From NCBI RefSeq assembly GCF_012912005.1, contig NZ_JABBEA010000020.1, forward strand, positions 1-64,000: 64,000 nt of DNA. The letters run 5' to 3'. Origin of the DNA: Paenibacillus sp. SZ31. GTDB taxonomy: Bacteria > Bacillota > Bacilli > Paenibacillales > Paenibacillaceae. Each line of letters starts with the position of its first letter. Within the stretch, counting starts at the first letter, position 1. A program made the translations under genes and the position numbers. Below, one piece after another: positions 17,390-25,867 of this stretch. The notes beneath the pieces were generated by a model. It was not told where the DNA came from and did no database searches. It saw only the letters and a program-made list of their open reading frames with translations.

Positions 17390-17426
17390 AAAACCTCCAA
17401 ATAATTTATAGTTATTTGGAGGTTTT
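17390..17426 (-). repeat. Recombination core site B, perfect palindrome
   Basis: Two perfect 15-base arms (17390-17404 and 17412-17426), each made of the 11-base arm CCTCCAAATAA/TTATTTGGAGG plus four A:T pairs, surround the 7-base centre. The layout is that of a two-monomer binding site for a tyrosine recombinase. The site fills the 43-base gap between the recombinase stop and the ATP-grasp start, and provides the latter's GGAGG. As RNA it would also fold into a hairpin followed by UUUU, so it could attenuate read-through and mask the ribosome binding site. Confidence 0.65.
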
Positions 17427-17429
17427 ACT

Positions 17430-18368
17430 CTACACTTTTAAGTTATTTCTTGGATTGAACCTCGACAGCACATCCTTCTTCCGCTCAACTGACACCTCTG
17501 TATAAATTTGGGTTGTACTAACGTTCGTATGCCCAAGAATCTCCTGCACTGAGCGCAAATCTGCCCCATTGTTCAGAAGATGTGTAGCAAAGCTGTGCCT
17601 TAGATAGTGTGGTGTTGATTTTTTGCTAACCTTAGACAAGTCCCTGTATTTAGAGTAAATATCTTCAATGGAATAAATCGAAAGTCTATCGCCATATTTG
17701 TTGAGAAACAGCGCATTAGACTTGGAGTCGAAATGCTCGCGAGCATGCAGCCAAGTTTTAATCTTAAGGATTACCTCGTTGCTCGAAATATACAATAAGC
17801 GCTCTTTACGGCCTTTCCCAAAGATCAACACTGTCTTTTCTTCGAGATCAATGTGCTCCATATCAATATTCACTAATTCTCCGATACGAATGCCGATTAC
17901 GTAAAGCAACTCGATAATAGCATCATTGCGCTGGTTGATCCGTTTTCTAAAGATCGTACGTAATTGTTTCATATGTTCTTGTGGTGCGTTTAACAACCTT
18001 TCAACCTCGGTCACTGAGAGAGTCTTCGGAATACGTCTTGCTGTTTTAAAGTTTCTTCCAAAACCAGAAATAGGCGATTCGGCAATGTCCCCTTCTTGCA
18101 CCAAATAATTAAAAAATGCTTTAAAGCATATATATTTTCTTTTGATCGTTGAGTCTTTCAATGTGTGTTTACTTGTTAATTGTTCCAGGTATTTTCTTAA
18201 ATTATCTCTGTTCACATCATGTAAATGATTGTCATTGAGCCATTCTACCAGTCGGTTGAGGTCAGATCGATAGGCTTTTATTGATTTGTCGGATAAATTC
18301 CGTTCTACGCTTAAATAGATTTCATATTGCTTGATATATGTATTTAAATCATGATTGCCGAGTTTCAT
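17430..18368 (-). CDS. Tyrosine recombinase (XerC/XerD-like integrase)
   Basis: A 312-residue site-specific recombinase. The start (MKLGNHDL) is set by AGGAGG before the ATG at 18368. An N-terminal SAM-like core-binding domain (about 8-100) precedes the catalytic domain. All active-site residues are present: Arg161 (GIRIGEL), Lys185 (GKGRKER), His254 and Arg257 (PHYLRHSF), His280 (LGHTN) and the nucleophile Tyr289 (TTQIYT). Length and domain order equal XerC/XerD, but the position in an AT-rich island next to a palindromic core site suggests a local role. It reads toward site B and the cassette, so it is probably co-transcribed with whichever gene is adjacent. No excisionase is seen. Confidence 0.92.
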   Translation of the reverse strand: MKLGNHDLNTYIKQYEIYLSVERNLSDKSIKAYRSDLNRLVEWLNDNHLHDVNRDNLRKYLEQLTSKHTLKDSTIKRKYICFKAFFNYLVQEGDIAESPISGFGRNFKTARRIPKTLSVTEVERLLNAPQEHMKQLRTIFRKRINQRNDAIIELLYVIGIRIGELVNIDMEHIDLEEKTVLIFGKGRKERLLYISSNEVILKIKTWLHAREHFDSKSNALFLNKYGDRLSIYSIEDIYSKYRDLSKVSKKSTPHYLRHSFATHLLNNGADLRSVQEILGHTNVSTTQIYTEVSVERKKDVLSRFNPRNNLKV

Positions 18369-18489
18369 AGTGCCTCCTGATGTATATATGATATGTCGCA
18401 TCGCTCGACCTACATTATTGCGCATGCCAGCTTATTTGTGAAGATGTCCAAAGTGCTATAGACTGGCCAATACTGATTTTCTTAGAAAG

Positions 18490-18523
18490 AAAAAACGCAG
18501 AAACCAAATTTATGGTTTCTGCG
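18490..18523 (-). terminator. Terminator built into the amidohydrolase 3' end
   Basis: CGCAGAAACCA and TGGTTTCTGCG pair perfectly (11 base pairs) around a six-base loop that contains the amidohydrolase stop codon, followed by six Ts on the minus strand. It ends the transporter operon and separates it from the recombinase gene. Confidence 0.85.
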
Positions 18524-19658
18524 CTCCGATAATGACGGAAACAATACTCTCCCGCAGCTGATCTGCATTTTTCGTTTGATATGGATCGGCATTGAAAATG
18601 ATGGCGTCCGCAAGATAACCTTCTGCAACCTGCCCCAATTCGTCGTCACGACCCAGAATCTCGGCAGCGTGAGTCGTCGCAGACTGCCAGGCTTCTGTCC
18701 GGGTCAAGCCGTAGTCTATCAGCGTGTCCAGCTCCTGCAGGTTGTAGCCATGGAGCGCAGGTGTCGCATAATCGGTACCGAACCCGAAACGAACCCCTGC
18801 TCTTTTGGCATATCCGATGGCTGTGGAATGAGCTTCAGCAGCACGCGCGGCACGATCACTAATGACAGCAGGCAGCGCCAGTACACCTTTTGGATCTGCG
18901 GCAATCCTATAGATCGATGTGGTCGGCACAAAGGCGGTTCGGGACTCGGCAAGTCTGCCGGCCTGATCCTCGGTTAAGAACATCCCATGTTCCACTGATT
19001 CCACCCCTGCCTGGATCGACCAGTCGATCGTCACGCCTCCCCAAGTATGAACAAGCACCTTTTTATGATGAGCATGTGCATGGCGAACGAGAAATGCAAA
19101 CTCTTCCTCCGAAAACACGGGATCAAGTACTTGTTCGGTAGGCGCTCCAAGTCCACCTGTTGCCATAATTTTAACCCAGCCTGCGCCTGTATCAAATATT
19201 TCGTTCAACCGTTGTTCCAGATGCCTCACACCACGCGCATCTGCCGCACCCAACATATCACTGCTGGTTTCAACCTTCAGAGGATGTCCATAATGTTCAG
19301 CAAGATGCTGAGCCGTACTTGGCAACAATCCACCTGCATCACGAGCTGTGGTTACGCCAGTCCTAAGCGTAGCTGCAAAAGCTTGCGCCTGCATGACTTC
19401 AATCTCTTGCTTGTCACGCTTCAATTGATCCGAGTGGTCGAAGTCTGTCCATGCCAGATGTGTATGCAGATCAATTATGCCCGGACTAATCCACAAATCA
19501 GCATCTGGACGAACCTGATCATCATACGGTGACACGGATTCTACAACTGATGTAAACCGGCCATTCTGAATCGAGATATCGAAGTGTTTGCCATCAATAC
19601 CTGCTATGAAAATATGTTTAAAGTTTTGATCTTCCGATTTTACCTGAGTCATATTCAT
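18510..19658 (-). CDS. Amidohydrolase, metal-dependent
   Basis: A cytoplasmic amidohydrolase-superfamily enzyme of about 382 residues, similar in layout to Xaa-Pro/Xaa-Arg dipeptidase-like and imidazolonepropionase-like members. Metal-site motifs are present in order: DLHTHLAW near the start of the barrel, GWVKIMATGG with the presumed carboxylated Lys, HTWGG, SVEHGMFL, and FGTDYATP with the catalytic Asp. The start is uncertain: the ATG chosen overlaps the aminotransferase stop as ATGA, and another ATG lies two codons later. It is last in the operon with a peptide-type ABC importer and an aminotransferase, so it probably hydrolyses an amide or lactam bond in the imported compound. Substrate not identifiable. 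Confidence 0.82.
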   Translation of the reverse strand: MNMTQVKSEDQNFKHIFIAGIDGKHFDISIQNGRFTSVVESVSPYDDQVRPDADLWISPGIIDLHTHLAWTDFDHSDQLKRDKQEIEVMQAQAFAATLRTGVTTARDAGGLLPSTAQHLAEHYGHPLKVETSSDMLGAADARGVRHLEQRLNEIFDTGAGWVKIMATGGLGAPTEQVLDPVFSEEEFAFLVRHAHAHHKKVLVHTWGGVTIDWSIQAGVESVEHGMFLTEDQAGRLAESRTAFVPTTSIYRIAADPKGVLALPAVISDRAARAAEAHSTAIGYAKRAGVRFGFGTDYATPALHGYNLQELDTLIDYGLTRTEAWQSATTHAAEILGRDDELGQVAEGYLADAIIFNADPYQTKNADQLRESIVSVIIGAQKP

Positions 19659-20713
19659 TTCCCCCAAACGAGGCGAACAGCCTGGACTGCCTGCTCATGG
19701 TCCTGATTCAATAATGCCGCAATAGTCGCAACAGCTTCCTCCACGCCCGACAAAGATGCATTGGCCCCAAAATGATTAATTCGCAGCAGTTGACCCAAAA
19801 GTTCTCCGTCCCCCGGAGCAACAATGCCGATCGGGTGATCGATATGCAACTTCTCTTCCCCAGAAATTCGAACCGTCGTAGTCAGTGTGGAATACGTTTT
19901 GCTATCTTTTTGCCAAGGTTCTAGACCTAAAGCCTGAATACCGGCAATGGCTGATGCAGCAGCCCGTTCATGACGCTTGATCACCTGCTCCAAGCCTTCT
20001 GACTCGATCGCTGTCAATGCCGAGATTAGCGCTCTGGCTTCCAGCGTGGGAATATTGGGAGGAACACGTACCGGTATAGCCCCCTTCCCAGATGGCTTCA
20101 GATCGAGCAAAGATAGAATGGAGTTACGCGGCGCATACGCATTGGACTCAAGAAATTTCCATCCGCGCGGCGAAATGCTTACAGCGCTGATACCATTCGG
20201 ACCAGCGAGAGCTTTTTGGGCACCGATAGCTACAAAATCCACGCCCCATTCATCAACAGGTAGAGCCTCTCCCCCAACTGCCGAGACGGAGTCGCTCACC
20301 GTAATCAGTTTGTGGGCACGGGCAATCTTTATGATTTCCTCCGCTGGATTGGATCCACCTGTAACCACCTCAGCTTGAACAAAGGATAACGCGGACGGTT
20401 TATATCGTTCAATCGCGGCAGCAACCTGCTCCGCAGGTACAACTTCATCAAAAGGGACTTTGACTTCAATAACCGTGGCCCCACCGCGTTCAAGCCATTG
20501 ACCAAATAAACTGCCGTATGGCCCTGTCACGACATTGACAATGGTACGACCCGGCGCGGATATTCCGGCTGCCACGGCCTCTATGCCCAAGATCGCCTCT
20601 CCAGGGATGATCACCGGGGCATGCTCCGTAGACAAGAGCCTGGAGAGCAACTGCGTAAGTGTCTCGTATTCACTCCGCGTAAGCGGTACAAATCCTTTAT
20701 AAGGTTGGCTCAT
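19655..20713 (-). CDS. Class V aminotransferase (alanine-glyoxylate type)
   Basis: A 352-residue fold-type I PLP enzyme. The start at 20713 follows GGAGG; the open frame extends upstream without one. The motif TVSDSVSAVGGEALPVDEW precedes the PLP-lysine region GAQKALAGPNGISAV, typical of the alanine-glyoxylate / serine-pyruvate / PucG-like group. It would move an amino group from a small amino acid to an oxo-acid such as glyoxylate or pyruvate. Its 5' end overlaps the upstream ABC ATPase gene by 17 bases and its stop overlaps the amidohydrolase start, which shows tight translational coupling. The context suggests it acts on a product of the imported compound. Confidence 0.82.
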   Translation of the reverse strand: MSQPYKGFVPLTRSEYETLTQLLSRLLSTEHAPVIIPGEAILGIEAVAAGISAPGRTIVNVVTGPYGSLFGQWLERGGATVIEVKVPFDEVVPAEQVAAAIERYKPSALSFVQAEVVTGGSNPAEEIIKIARAHKLITVSDSVSAVGGEALPVDEWGVDFVAIGAQKALAGPNGISAVSISPRGWKFLESNAYAPRNSILSLLDLKPSGKGAIPVRVPPNIPTLEARALISALTAIESEGLEQVIKRHERAAASAIAGIQALGLEPWQKDSKTYSTLTTTVRISGEEKLHIDHPIGIVAPGDGELLGQLLRINHFGANASLSGVEEAVATIAALLNQDHEQAVQAVRLVWGK

Positions 20714-21482
20714 ATAAACCTCCAGATGAAATTGATTTTGGCATTTTTGGAACGGCGGACAGCAACTCTCGACTATATGCCGTTTCAGGACGAGTGAAGA
20801 ATTGCTCCTTGGGACTGATCTCCACAAGCTGACCCTGCCTCATAACTGCTACCGTATCACTAATAGCATGGATGACTCCCAGATCGTGAGAGATGAACAA
20901 CAATGTAAGATTAAGCTCACGCTTTAGCGAATTGAACAGTTCAAGCACACTCAGCTGCACAGAGACATCCAGTGCACTCGTCGGTTCATCCGCAATCAGC
21001 AGGCTCGGCTCCACGCTTATTGCTCGTGCGATCGCAATCCGTTGGCGTTGTCCGCCGGAGAATTCGTGGGGATACTTGTCCAGTGCTTTACTCTCTAACT
21101 GAACACGGGCCAGGAGCTCTCTCGATCTTTTCTCCACCTGTGAACGGTCCACAATCCGATGAAACAACAGCGCTTCAGCAAGAATCTGCCGGATGGAATG
21201 CTTGGGATTCAGCGAGGCATCCGGATTTTGGAAGATCATCTGTATCTTTTTATATTGCTCACGACTTCTCTTCTTTTTCAAAGTTTGATCTCCCAGCAGA
21301 ATTTGCCCCTCATCGGGCGTGATCAAGCCGGCAATAACCCTCGCAAGAGTAGATTTCCCCGAACCAGACTCACCGACAAGACCAAGTGTCGTATGATGCT
21401 GGAGATTCAATTCAATGTGGTCCAGTGCAGTAAATTCACCATAACGAACCGATACATTTTGTATTTGCAAAGCTGTTTCCAT
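20697..21482 (-). CDS. ABC transporter ATPase, DppF/OppF type
   Basis: Second ATPase of a peptide/nickel-type importer, 261 residues. Walker A is GESGSGKST, the Q-loop region MIFQNPDASLNPKHS has the NP motif typical of the Opp/Dpp group, the signature is SGGQRQRIAIARA, Walker B is LLIADEPTSALD and the switch His is in FISHDLGV. It follows the other ATPase gene after two bases. It lacks the long C-terminal oligopeptide/dipeptide extension with Cys residues found in some DppF proteins. Confidence 0.88.
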   Translation of the reverse strand: METALQIQNVSVRYGEFTALDHIELNLQHHTTLGLVGESGSGKSTLARVIAGLITPDEGQILLGDQTLKKKRSREQYKKIQMIFQNPDASLNPKHSIRQILAEALLFHRIVDRSQVEKRSRELLARVQLESKALDKYPHEFSGGQRQRIAIARAISVEPSLLIADEPTSALDVSVQLSVLELFNSLKRELNLTLLFISHDLGVIHAISDTVAVMRQGQLVEISPKEQFFTRPETAYSRELLSAVPKMPKSISSGGLYEPTL

Positions 21483-21484
21483 CG

Positions 21485-22237
21485 TTATTTGCTCCCCTCA
21501 AGCTCCGGCAAAGGAAGCACCGAGTTAATCAGCATCTGTGTGTACGCATTTTGTGGATTTTGCAAAATGGCAAGTGAATCTCCATGCTCCACAATTCGCC
21601 CCTGTTTCATCACACACAGCTTCGAGCACAGGGTCGCTGCAATGGCAAGATTATGTGTTACATATACCATGGCGAAGCCCAGTTCACGCTGCAATCGGGT
21701 GATCGTCTCTATAATTTGCTGCTGCACCGTAACGTCCAGCGCTGTTGTTGGCTCATCACAGAGCAGAATACCTGGCTTGCAGGCCAAAGCCAGTGCAATA
21801 ACTACACGCTGGCACTGCCCACCTGACAGCTGGCTAGGGTATCGGTCCTCACGCTTCAGCGAGTCGGGAAGACCCAACAGTTCAAGCAACTCCAGTGCGG
21901 CTATCCTTGAAGCCTTCCTGCTTAACTTTTGCCTGTAATAGACAACTTCGGCCAGTTGTTTAACAACGGTACAGAGCGGATCGAGCGCACCTCTCGGGTC
22001 TTGAAACACCATTGCGCTGCTCACGTCACTCCGAATGCTGCCTCCAGTCTGCTCCACTCCACTTGGCAGGAGTCCCAGAATGGAACGCAATGTAAGTGAT
22101 TTTCCGGAACCGGATTCACCTACTAATCCTAGACTCTCCCCTCTGCCGAGCGAGAAATGCACATCTTGAACTAATTTTTGATTCGACTTGGTCGACAGTG
22201 ACAATGCCTCGACTTCCAAAATCGGACTTGTGGACAT
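21485..22237 (-). CDS. ABC transporter ATPase, DppD/OppD type
   Basis: First ATPase of the importer, about 250 residues from the ATG at 22237, which shares a base with the stop of the upstream permease gene (TAATG) and follows GGAGG inside that gene. Walker A GESGSGKSLT, signature SGGQCQRVVIALA, Walker B ILLCDEPTTALD and switch His in YVTHNLAI are intact. It forms the heterodimeric motor with the next gene product at the inner face of the membrane. Confidence 0.88.
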   Translation of the reverse strand: MSTSPILEVEALSLSTKSNQKLVQDVHFSLGRGESLGLVGESGSGKSLTLRSILGLLPSGVEQTGGSIRSDVSSAMVFQDPRGALDPLCTVVKQLAEVVYYRQKLSRKASRIAALELLELLGLPDSLKREDRYPSQLSGGQCQRVVIALALACKPGILLCDEPTTALDVTVQQQIIETITRLQRELGFAMVYVTHNLAIAATLCSKLCVMKQGRIVEHGDSLAILQNPQNAYTQMLINSVLPLPELEGSK

Positions 22238-23103
22238 TATTTTTTCCTCCATAGATCGGCCAACCCATCACCCACAAGGGACAAAGCAATTCCAGTGTAT
22301 ACCACTGCGAATCCCGGAACTGCCGAAAGCCACCAAGCTGTCGTGATAAAGGATTGACCATCCGAGATCATTGTGCCCCAGTCTGGGGTAGGCGGTGCGA
22401 TGCCAATGCCCAGATAACCGAGCGTAACAATTGCCACGAGCAGGCCGACCATATCCGTCATTAGCACAACAACTGCCTGGGGCAGTACGTTAGGCAGGAG
22501 ATGACGAAGGATAATTCGTATTCCCGGTAGTCCCAACGTCTGTGCGGAAGCCACCCATTCCTGTTTACGATAAGATGCACTTAAGCCTCTGACTACACGG
22601 GCAAATACGATCCAGCCAACGAGCATAAACGTAATATAAATTCCCCGCTCGCCTGCTCCGCTGGCAAACGCCACGATAATGACGATTAGATAAAAAGGGA
22701 ACGCAATAAATGTGTCCGTGATCAACGATATAATTTTATCTACCCATTTTCCGTAATACCCTGCAAGCATCCCCAGAAATATCCCCATGCAAAAAGGTAC
22801 AATTTCCGCCAACACCATAATACTCAGGTCGGTTCGCGCAGCATAGATCAGTCTGGTAAACAAATCACGCCCCAGTTGGTCTGTACCCAGCCAATGTTCG
22901 GCAGACGGCGGCTGCAAAAAGGCACTCAAATTTTGCTCAGAAGGGTCATACGGACTAATAAACGGAATGCTCACAGCCAAGATAATCAGCACAGCAAACA
23001 TAACACCTCCCACAAGCAGGGAAGGGATTTTTAAGATACGGTTCATAAGGGTCGGGTTCAAGTGCTCTTCATATAATCGAGATTCTGTTCCTATCATTTT
23101 CAT
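22237..23103 (-). CDS. ABC transporter permease, DppC type
   Basis: A 288-residue inner-membrane permease. After a short cytoplasmic start there is one helix, then the OppC-type segment SPYDPSEQNLSAFLQPP and HWLGTDQLGRDLFTRLIYAAR, a hallmark of DppC/OppC proteins, followed by five further helices. The EAA-loop region is QEWVASAQTLGLPGIRIILRH. The ATG overlaps the stop of the preceding permease gene (ATGA), so the subunits are translationally coupled. Confidence 0.9.
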   Translation of the reverse strand: MKMIGTESRLYEEHLNPTLMNRILKIPSLLVGGVMFAVLIILAVSIPFISPYDPSEQNLSAFLQPPSAEHWLGTDQLGRDLFTRLIYAARTDLSIMVLAEIVPFCMGIFLGMLAGYYGKWVDKIISLITDTFIAFPFYLIVIIVAFASGAGERGIYITFMLVGWIVFARVVRGLSASYRKQEWVASAQTLGLPGIRIILRHLLPNVLPQAVVVLMTDMVGLLVAIVTLGYLGIGIAPPTPDWGTMISDGQSFITTAWWLSAVPGFAVVYTGIALSLVGDGLADLWRKK

Positions 23104-24044
23104 GGGTTTCCTTTCGTTCTGGGATCAAGCCACCTGGTAAGAATCTCTATCAGGAGACTAATAATCACCACAGATACAGCACAGTAAAGGGCTATGCCTT
23201 GAATGACCGGGAAATCCCGTTTAGAAATAGAACTAAACAGCAAACTGCCGATTCCCTTAATGCCAAATACTTGTTCAACGACCAAGGTCCCACCAATCAG
23301 ATAAGAAATATTAACACCAAGAAGAATCAGCGTTGGTAGAGCCGCATTACGCAGGACATGTTTGAACAAAATAACCCGACTTGGCAATCTCGCCGCCTTC
23401 AAAGTAATTACAAAATCAGATTCCAGTACTTCAAGCATCTGGGCTCTCAATGATCGAACCAATGTCGGAATCTGTGACAAAGCTACGGTAATGGCAGGAA
23501 GCGTCAAGCTGTACAAGGTGCCCCACCACCCTTCGCCGACTCCACCAACGGGAAACCAATGAAGACGCACACTCAGCAGCAGAATCAAAAGGATGCCAAC
23601 CCAGAAGATTGGCATACCTAGCGTTACGGTAGGAAAAATACGTATGACATGATCCAGCAGTTTATCCTTATGCGTAGCTGCCAACGTGGCGAGTACAAGG
23701 GCAATTACAATGGCCAAAGCACAAGCCATGCCGATGAGCAACAACGTGATGGGCGCCCGGTCAGCAATCAACTCTCGGGTAGAGGTTCCATTGATAATTG
23801 AGTTGCCGGTATCTCCCTGCGTGAACAGCGTTTGGACAAACCGAACGTACTGTTCTCCCACCGGAAGATCCAGCCCGAGAGCATGATGCATGCTCTCAAG
23901 CGCCTCTGGCGTGCTATATTCCCCCAGAATCATTTTAGCGGGATCTCCTGGTACCATACGGATGAGAAAAAAGACTGCTGTTATCACGCAAAAGATTACA
24001 ACCAATGCTCTTCCTACAACGCTGAACAACCAGAACTTCTTCAT
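23100..24044 (-). CDS. ABC transporter permease, DppB type
   Basis: A 314-residue inner-membrane permease with the DppB/OppB opening (a first helix, then IRMVPGDPAKMILG), a periplasmic-type loop, and four or five C-terminal helices. The EAA loop is LESDFVITLKAARLPSRVILFKH. Its start overlaps the stop of the binding-protein gene by four bases. It pairs with the DppC-type protein to make the channel. Confidence 0.9.
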   Translation of the reverse strand: MKKFWLFSVVGRALVVIFCVITAVFFLIRMVPGDPAKMILGEYSTPEALESMHHALGLDLPVGEQYVRFVQTLFTQGDTGNSIINGTSTRELIADRAPITLLLIGMACALAIVIALVLATLAATHKDKLLDHVIRIFPTVTLGMPIFWVGILLILLLSVRLHWFPVGGVGEGWWGTLYSLTLPAITVALSQIPTLVRSLRAQMLEVLESDFVITLKAARLPSRVILFKHVLRNAALPTLILLGVNISYLIGGTLVVEQVFGIKGIGSLLFSSISKRDFPVIQGIALYCAVSVVIISLLIEILTRWLDPRTKGNP

Positions 24045-25657
24045 TTCTGAATATGAACGTCTTCGAACCGTACGCTGCCGTTAGGCAACACCACGAGTCC
24101 ATCTACGGAAGAACGAGCGCCGATCAGAATGTCGGGATAATAAAGCGGGAGATATGGCACTTCATCGGCAAGCGTCTGAAGCAGCTTGGAGTAGATTTCC
24201 GCACGACCATCGCCGTCTGCCGTTTTTTGACCTTGATACAGAAGCTTGGTTACTTCATCATTGGTGTAATGTGTCCAGTACGATTTACTGAATCCGTCAG
24301 GATCGGTCTGGAAAGCAATAATGGAGTTTGCTTCAGGAGAATCCGCCTGTCCACTATTCAGCATTACTGCAAAATCATAAGCAAAGAATCGTTCACGGAA
24401 GGTTGCCAGCTCAATCGATTCAATCTCGATGTTGATGCCGATTTGTTTTCCCGCTGCCTGAATGATTTGCGCTTCTTGCGCTCTAGTGCTGTTGCCTGAG
24501 GCTACAAGCAATTTTGTAGTGAATCCATCCGGGAAAGCCGATTTTGCCAGTTCTGCCTTCGCCGCAGTTACATCAAAGTTCAGCGCCTTAATTGTGTCAT
24601 TCGCATTATATGGAATCGTCGTAGGCAACAATGAATTAGCGGTCTGTGCATACCCGAAGGTAAGCGCCTTAGTCAGACCGTCACGATCAAGTGCCAGAGC
24701 CAGGGCACGACGAACATGCACATCGGAAAAATGCTTGTCCAGCGTATTGAAGAATACTTGCTCTGTCACCCAACTGCCGTTCGTTACCACGGTTGTATCT
24801 GCACCATTCTTTATTTCATCGGCATTTTGCAGGGCCAACGATTCAATCGCGTTTACTTCTCCTGCCTTCAGCTGGTTGATGGCTTGACTATCGTCTTCAA
24901 TCAGCTTGTACACCAGTTTATCCACTGAAGGTTTTCCTTCTTGCCAATAATGAGTGTTCTTAGTAAAGGTTACATCACCTGCCGGGTCCCACTGCTCAAC
25001 CACGAACGGTCCCGTACCTACCGGTTTCTTGAAAAATTCTTCCTCCGTAACTCCACCAAAATTGTTCGGGATAATCCCATTCGAGAAGTTGGACAATTCG
25101 GAGATAAACGGTGTATACGGCTCTTTAAGCGTAATAACCAGCGTCAGGCTATCCGTTGCTTTAACCGTATCCACTTTGGCGGATATAGCCAGCGGGCCGC
25201 CAACCTTCAAATGCCGCTCAAGAGAGAATACAGCATCTTCAGCAGTAACATCACTGCCGTTAGAGAATTTCAATCCATCACGCAACACAAACGTATACGT
25301 CAAGCCGTCATCACTGATGTTATGCGACTTGGCAAGCCAATCCACAATTTCTCCCTTGCTGTCAAAAGCAACTAAAGATTCAAATACTTTATCAATCGCA
25401 AAAGCATTGTTCGACGTGATTTGATTATGCAAATCAAACGAGGTTACAGAAGCTGGCCTGCCGTAGACAAAGGTGCCTCCTGCCGCAGTCTCGTCTGTTG
25501 ATTTATCATCCGTACCTTGACTAGAACCTGGCTGAGCTGCTGTATTGGGAGCGGGATCATTCTTGGACCCGGAGCATCCGCTAACGATCACTAATAATAG
25601 GACCGCTAAAGCTCCTACCCATAATGACTTTCTGGCTGATAATTTAAACTGTGACAT
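24041..25657 (-). CDS. Peptide-type ABC transporter substrate-binding lipoprotein
   Basis: First gene of the operon, 538 residues, family 5 extracellular binding protein (DppA/OppA fold). Signal peptide with hydrophobic core ALAVLLLVIVSGC gives lipobox Cys at about 28, followed by a Ser/Thr/Asp/Pro-rich linker; it will be anchored on the outside of the membrane. The family signature region RPASVTSFDLHNQI and EDAVFSLERHL are present. The ligand cannot be told from sequence; a peptide, a modified amino acid or an opine-like compound would fit with the amidohydrolase and aminotransferase at the other end of the operon. Confidence 0.88.
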   Translation of the reverse strand: MSQFKLSARKSLWVGALAVLLLVIVSGCSGSKNDPAPNTAAQPGSSQGTDDKSTDETAAGGTFVYGRPASVTSFDLHNQITSNNAFAIDKVFESLVAFDSKGEIVDWLAKSHNISDDGLTYTFVLRDGLKFSNGSDVTAEDAVFSLERHLKVGGPLAISAKVDTVKATDSLTLVITLKEPYTPFISELSNFSNGIIPNNFGGVTEEEFFKKPVGTGPFVVEQWDPAGDVTFTKNTHYWQEGKPSVDKLVYKLIEDDSQAINQLKAGEVNAIESLALQNADEIKNGADTTVVTNGSWVTEQVFFNTLDKHFSDVHVRRALALALDRDGLTKALTFGYAQTANSLLPTTIPYNANDTIKALNFDVTAAKAELAKSAFPDGFTTKLLVASGNSTRAQEAQIIQAAGKQIGINIEIESIELATFRERFFAYDFAVMLNSGQADSPEANSIIAFQTDPDGFSKSYWTHYTNDEVTKLLYQGQKTADGDGRAEIYSKLLQTLADEVPYLPLYYPDILIGARSSVDGLVVLPNGSVRFEDVHIQK

Positions 25658-25824
25658 GTCTGAATATCCCCTTCCAATAATTCATATCTGATTAGTATGG
25701 ATTGATTATGGATCAAAGAAATCCCTCTGTCAAACAAAAAATATTGCTTACAGCAGGATTAAAACTAATATATCCATTACAGGAAATGGTTCCGTATTCA
25801 ACCGACTCAGAAGTTCACACAATA

Positions 25825-25851
25825 CTAAAAAAGCCAGAATATACTCTGGCT
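25825..25851 (-). terminator. Terminator after the alcohol dehydrogenase gene
   Basis: AGCCAGAATA and TACTCTGGCT pair (seven solid pairs plus extension) and a TTTTTTAG tail follows on the minus strand, 17 bases after the dehydrogenase stop. Confidence 0.7.
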
Positions 25852-25867
25852 CTCTTTGTGCTCAAAT

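Larger units (their letters stand above)
13917..17426. mobile_element. Candidate invertible two-gene cassette
   Basis: The segment is bounded by two copies of a recombinase-type core site in opposite orientation (site A 13917-13945, site B 17394-17422). Both share a 25-base identical stretch (13923-13947 and the reverse complement at 17392-17416) that includes the same asymmetric 7-base centre, CTATAAA. Between them lie two convergent genes whose Shine-Dalgarno sequences are part of the sites. A full-length tyrosine recombinase gene starts 1 kb to the right and reads toward site B. Inversion between A and B would exchange which gene follows the recombinase and which faces the left-hand promoter region. 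The layout is seen in sequence; inversion is an inference. Confidence 0.6.

Noticed and set aside
17430-18368. Chromosomal XerC/XerD for dimer resolution
   Set aside because: Length and catalytic residues fit, but the gene is in an AT-rich island next to a palindromic core site and not in a housekeeping context, so a local recombinase is more likely. I cannot exclude it fully.
21159-21938. 259-codon plus-strand frame across two ABC ATPase genes
   Set aside because: Antisense to two genes with intact Walker and signature motifs; its residue composition is not protein-like and there is no ribosome binding site.
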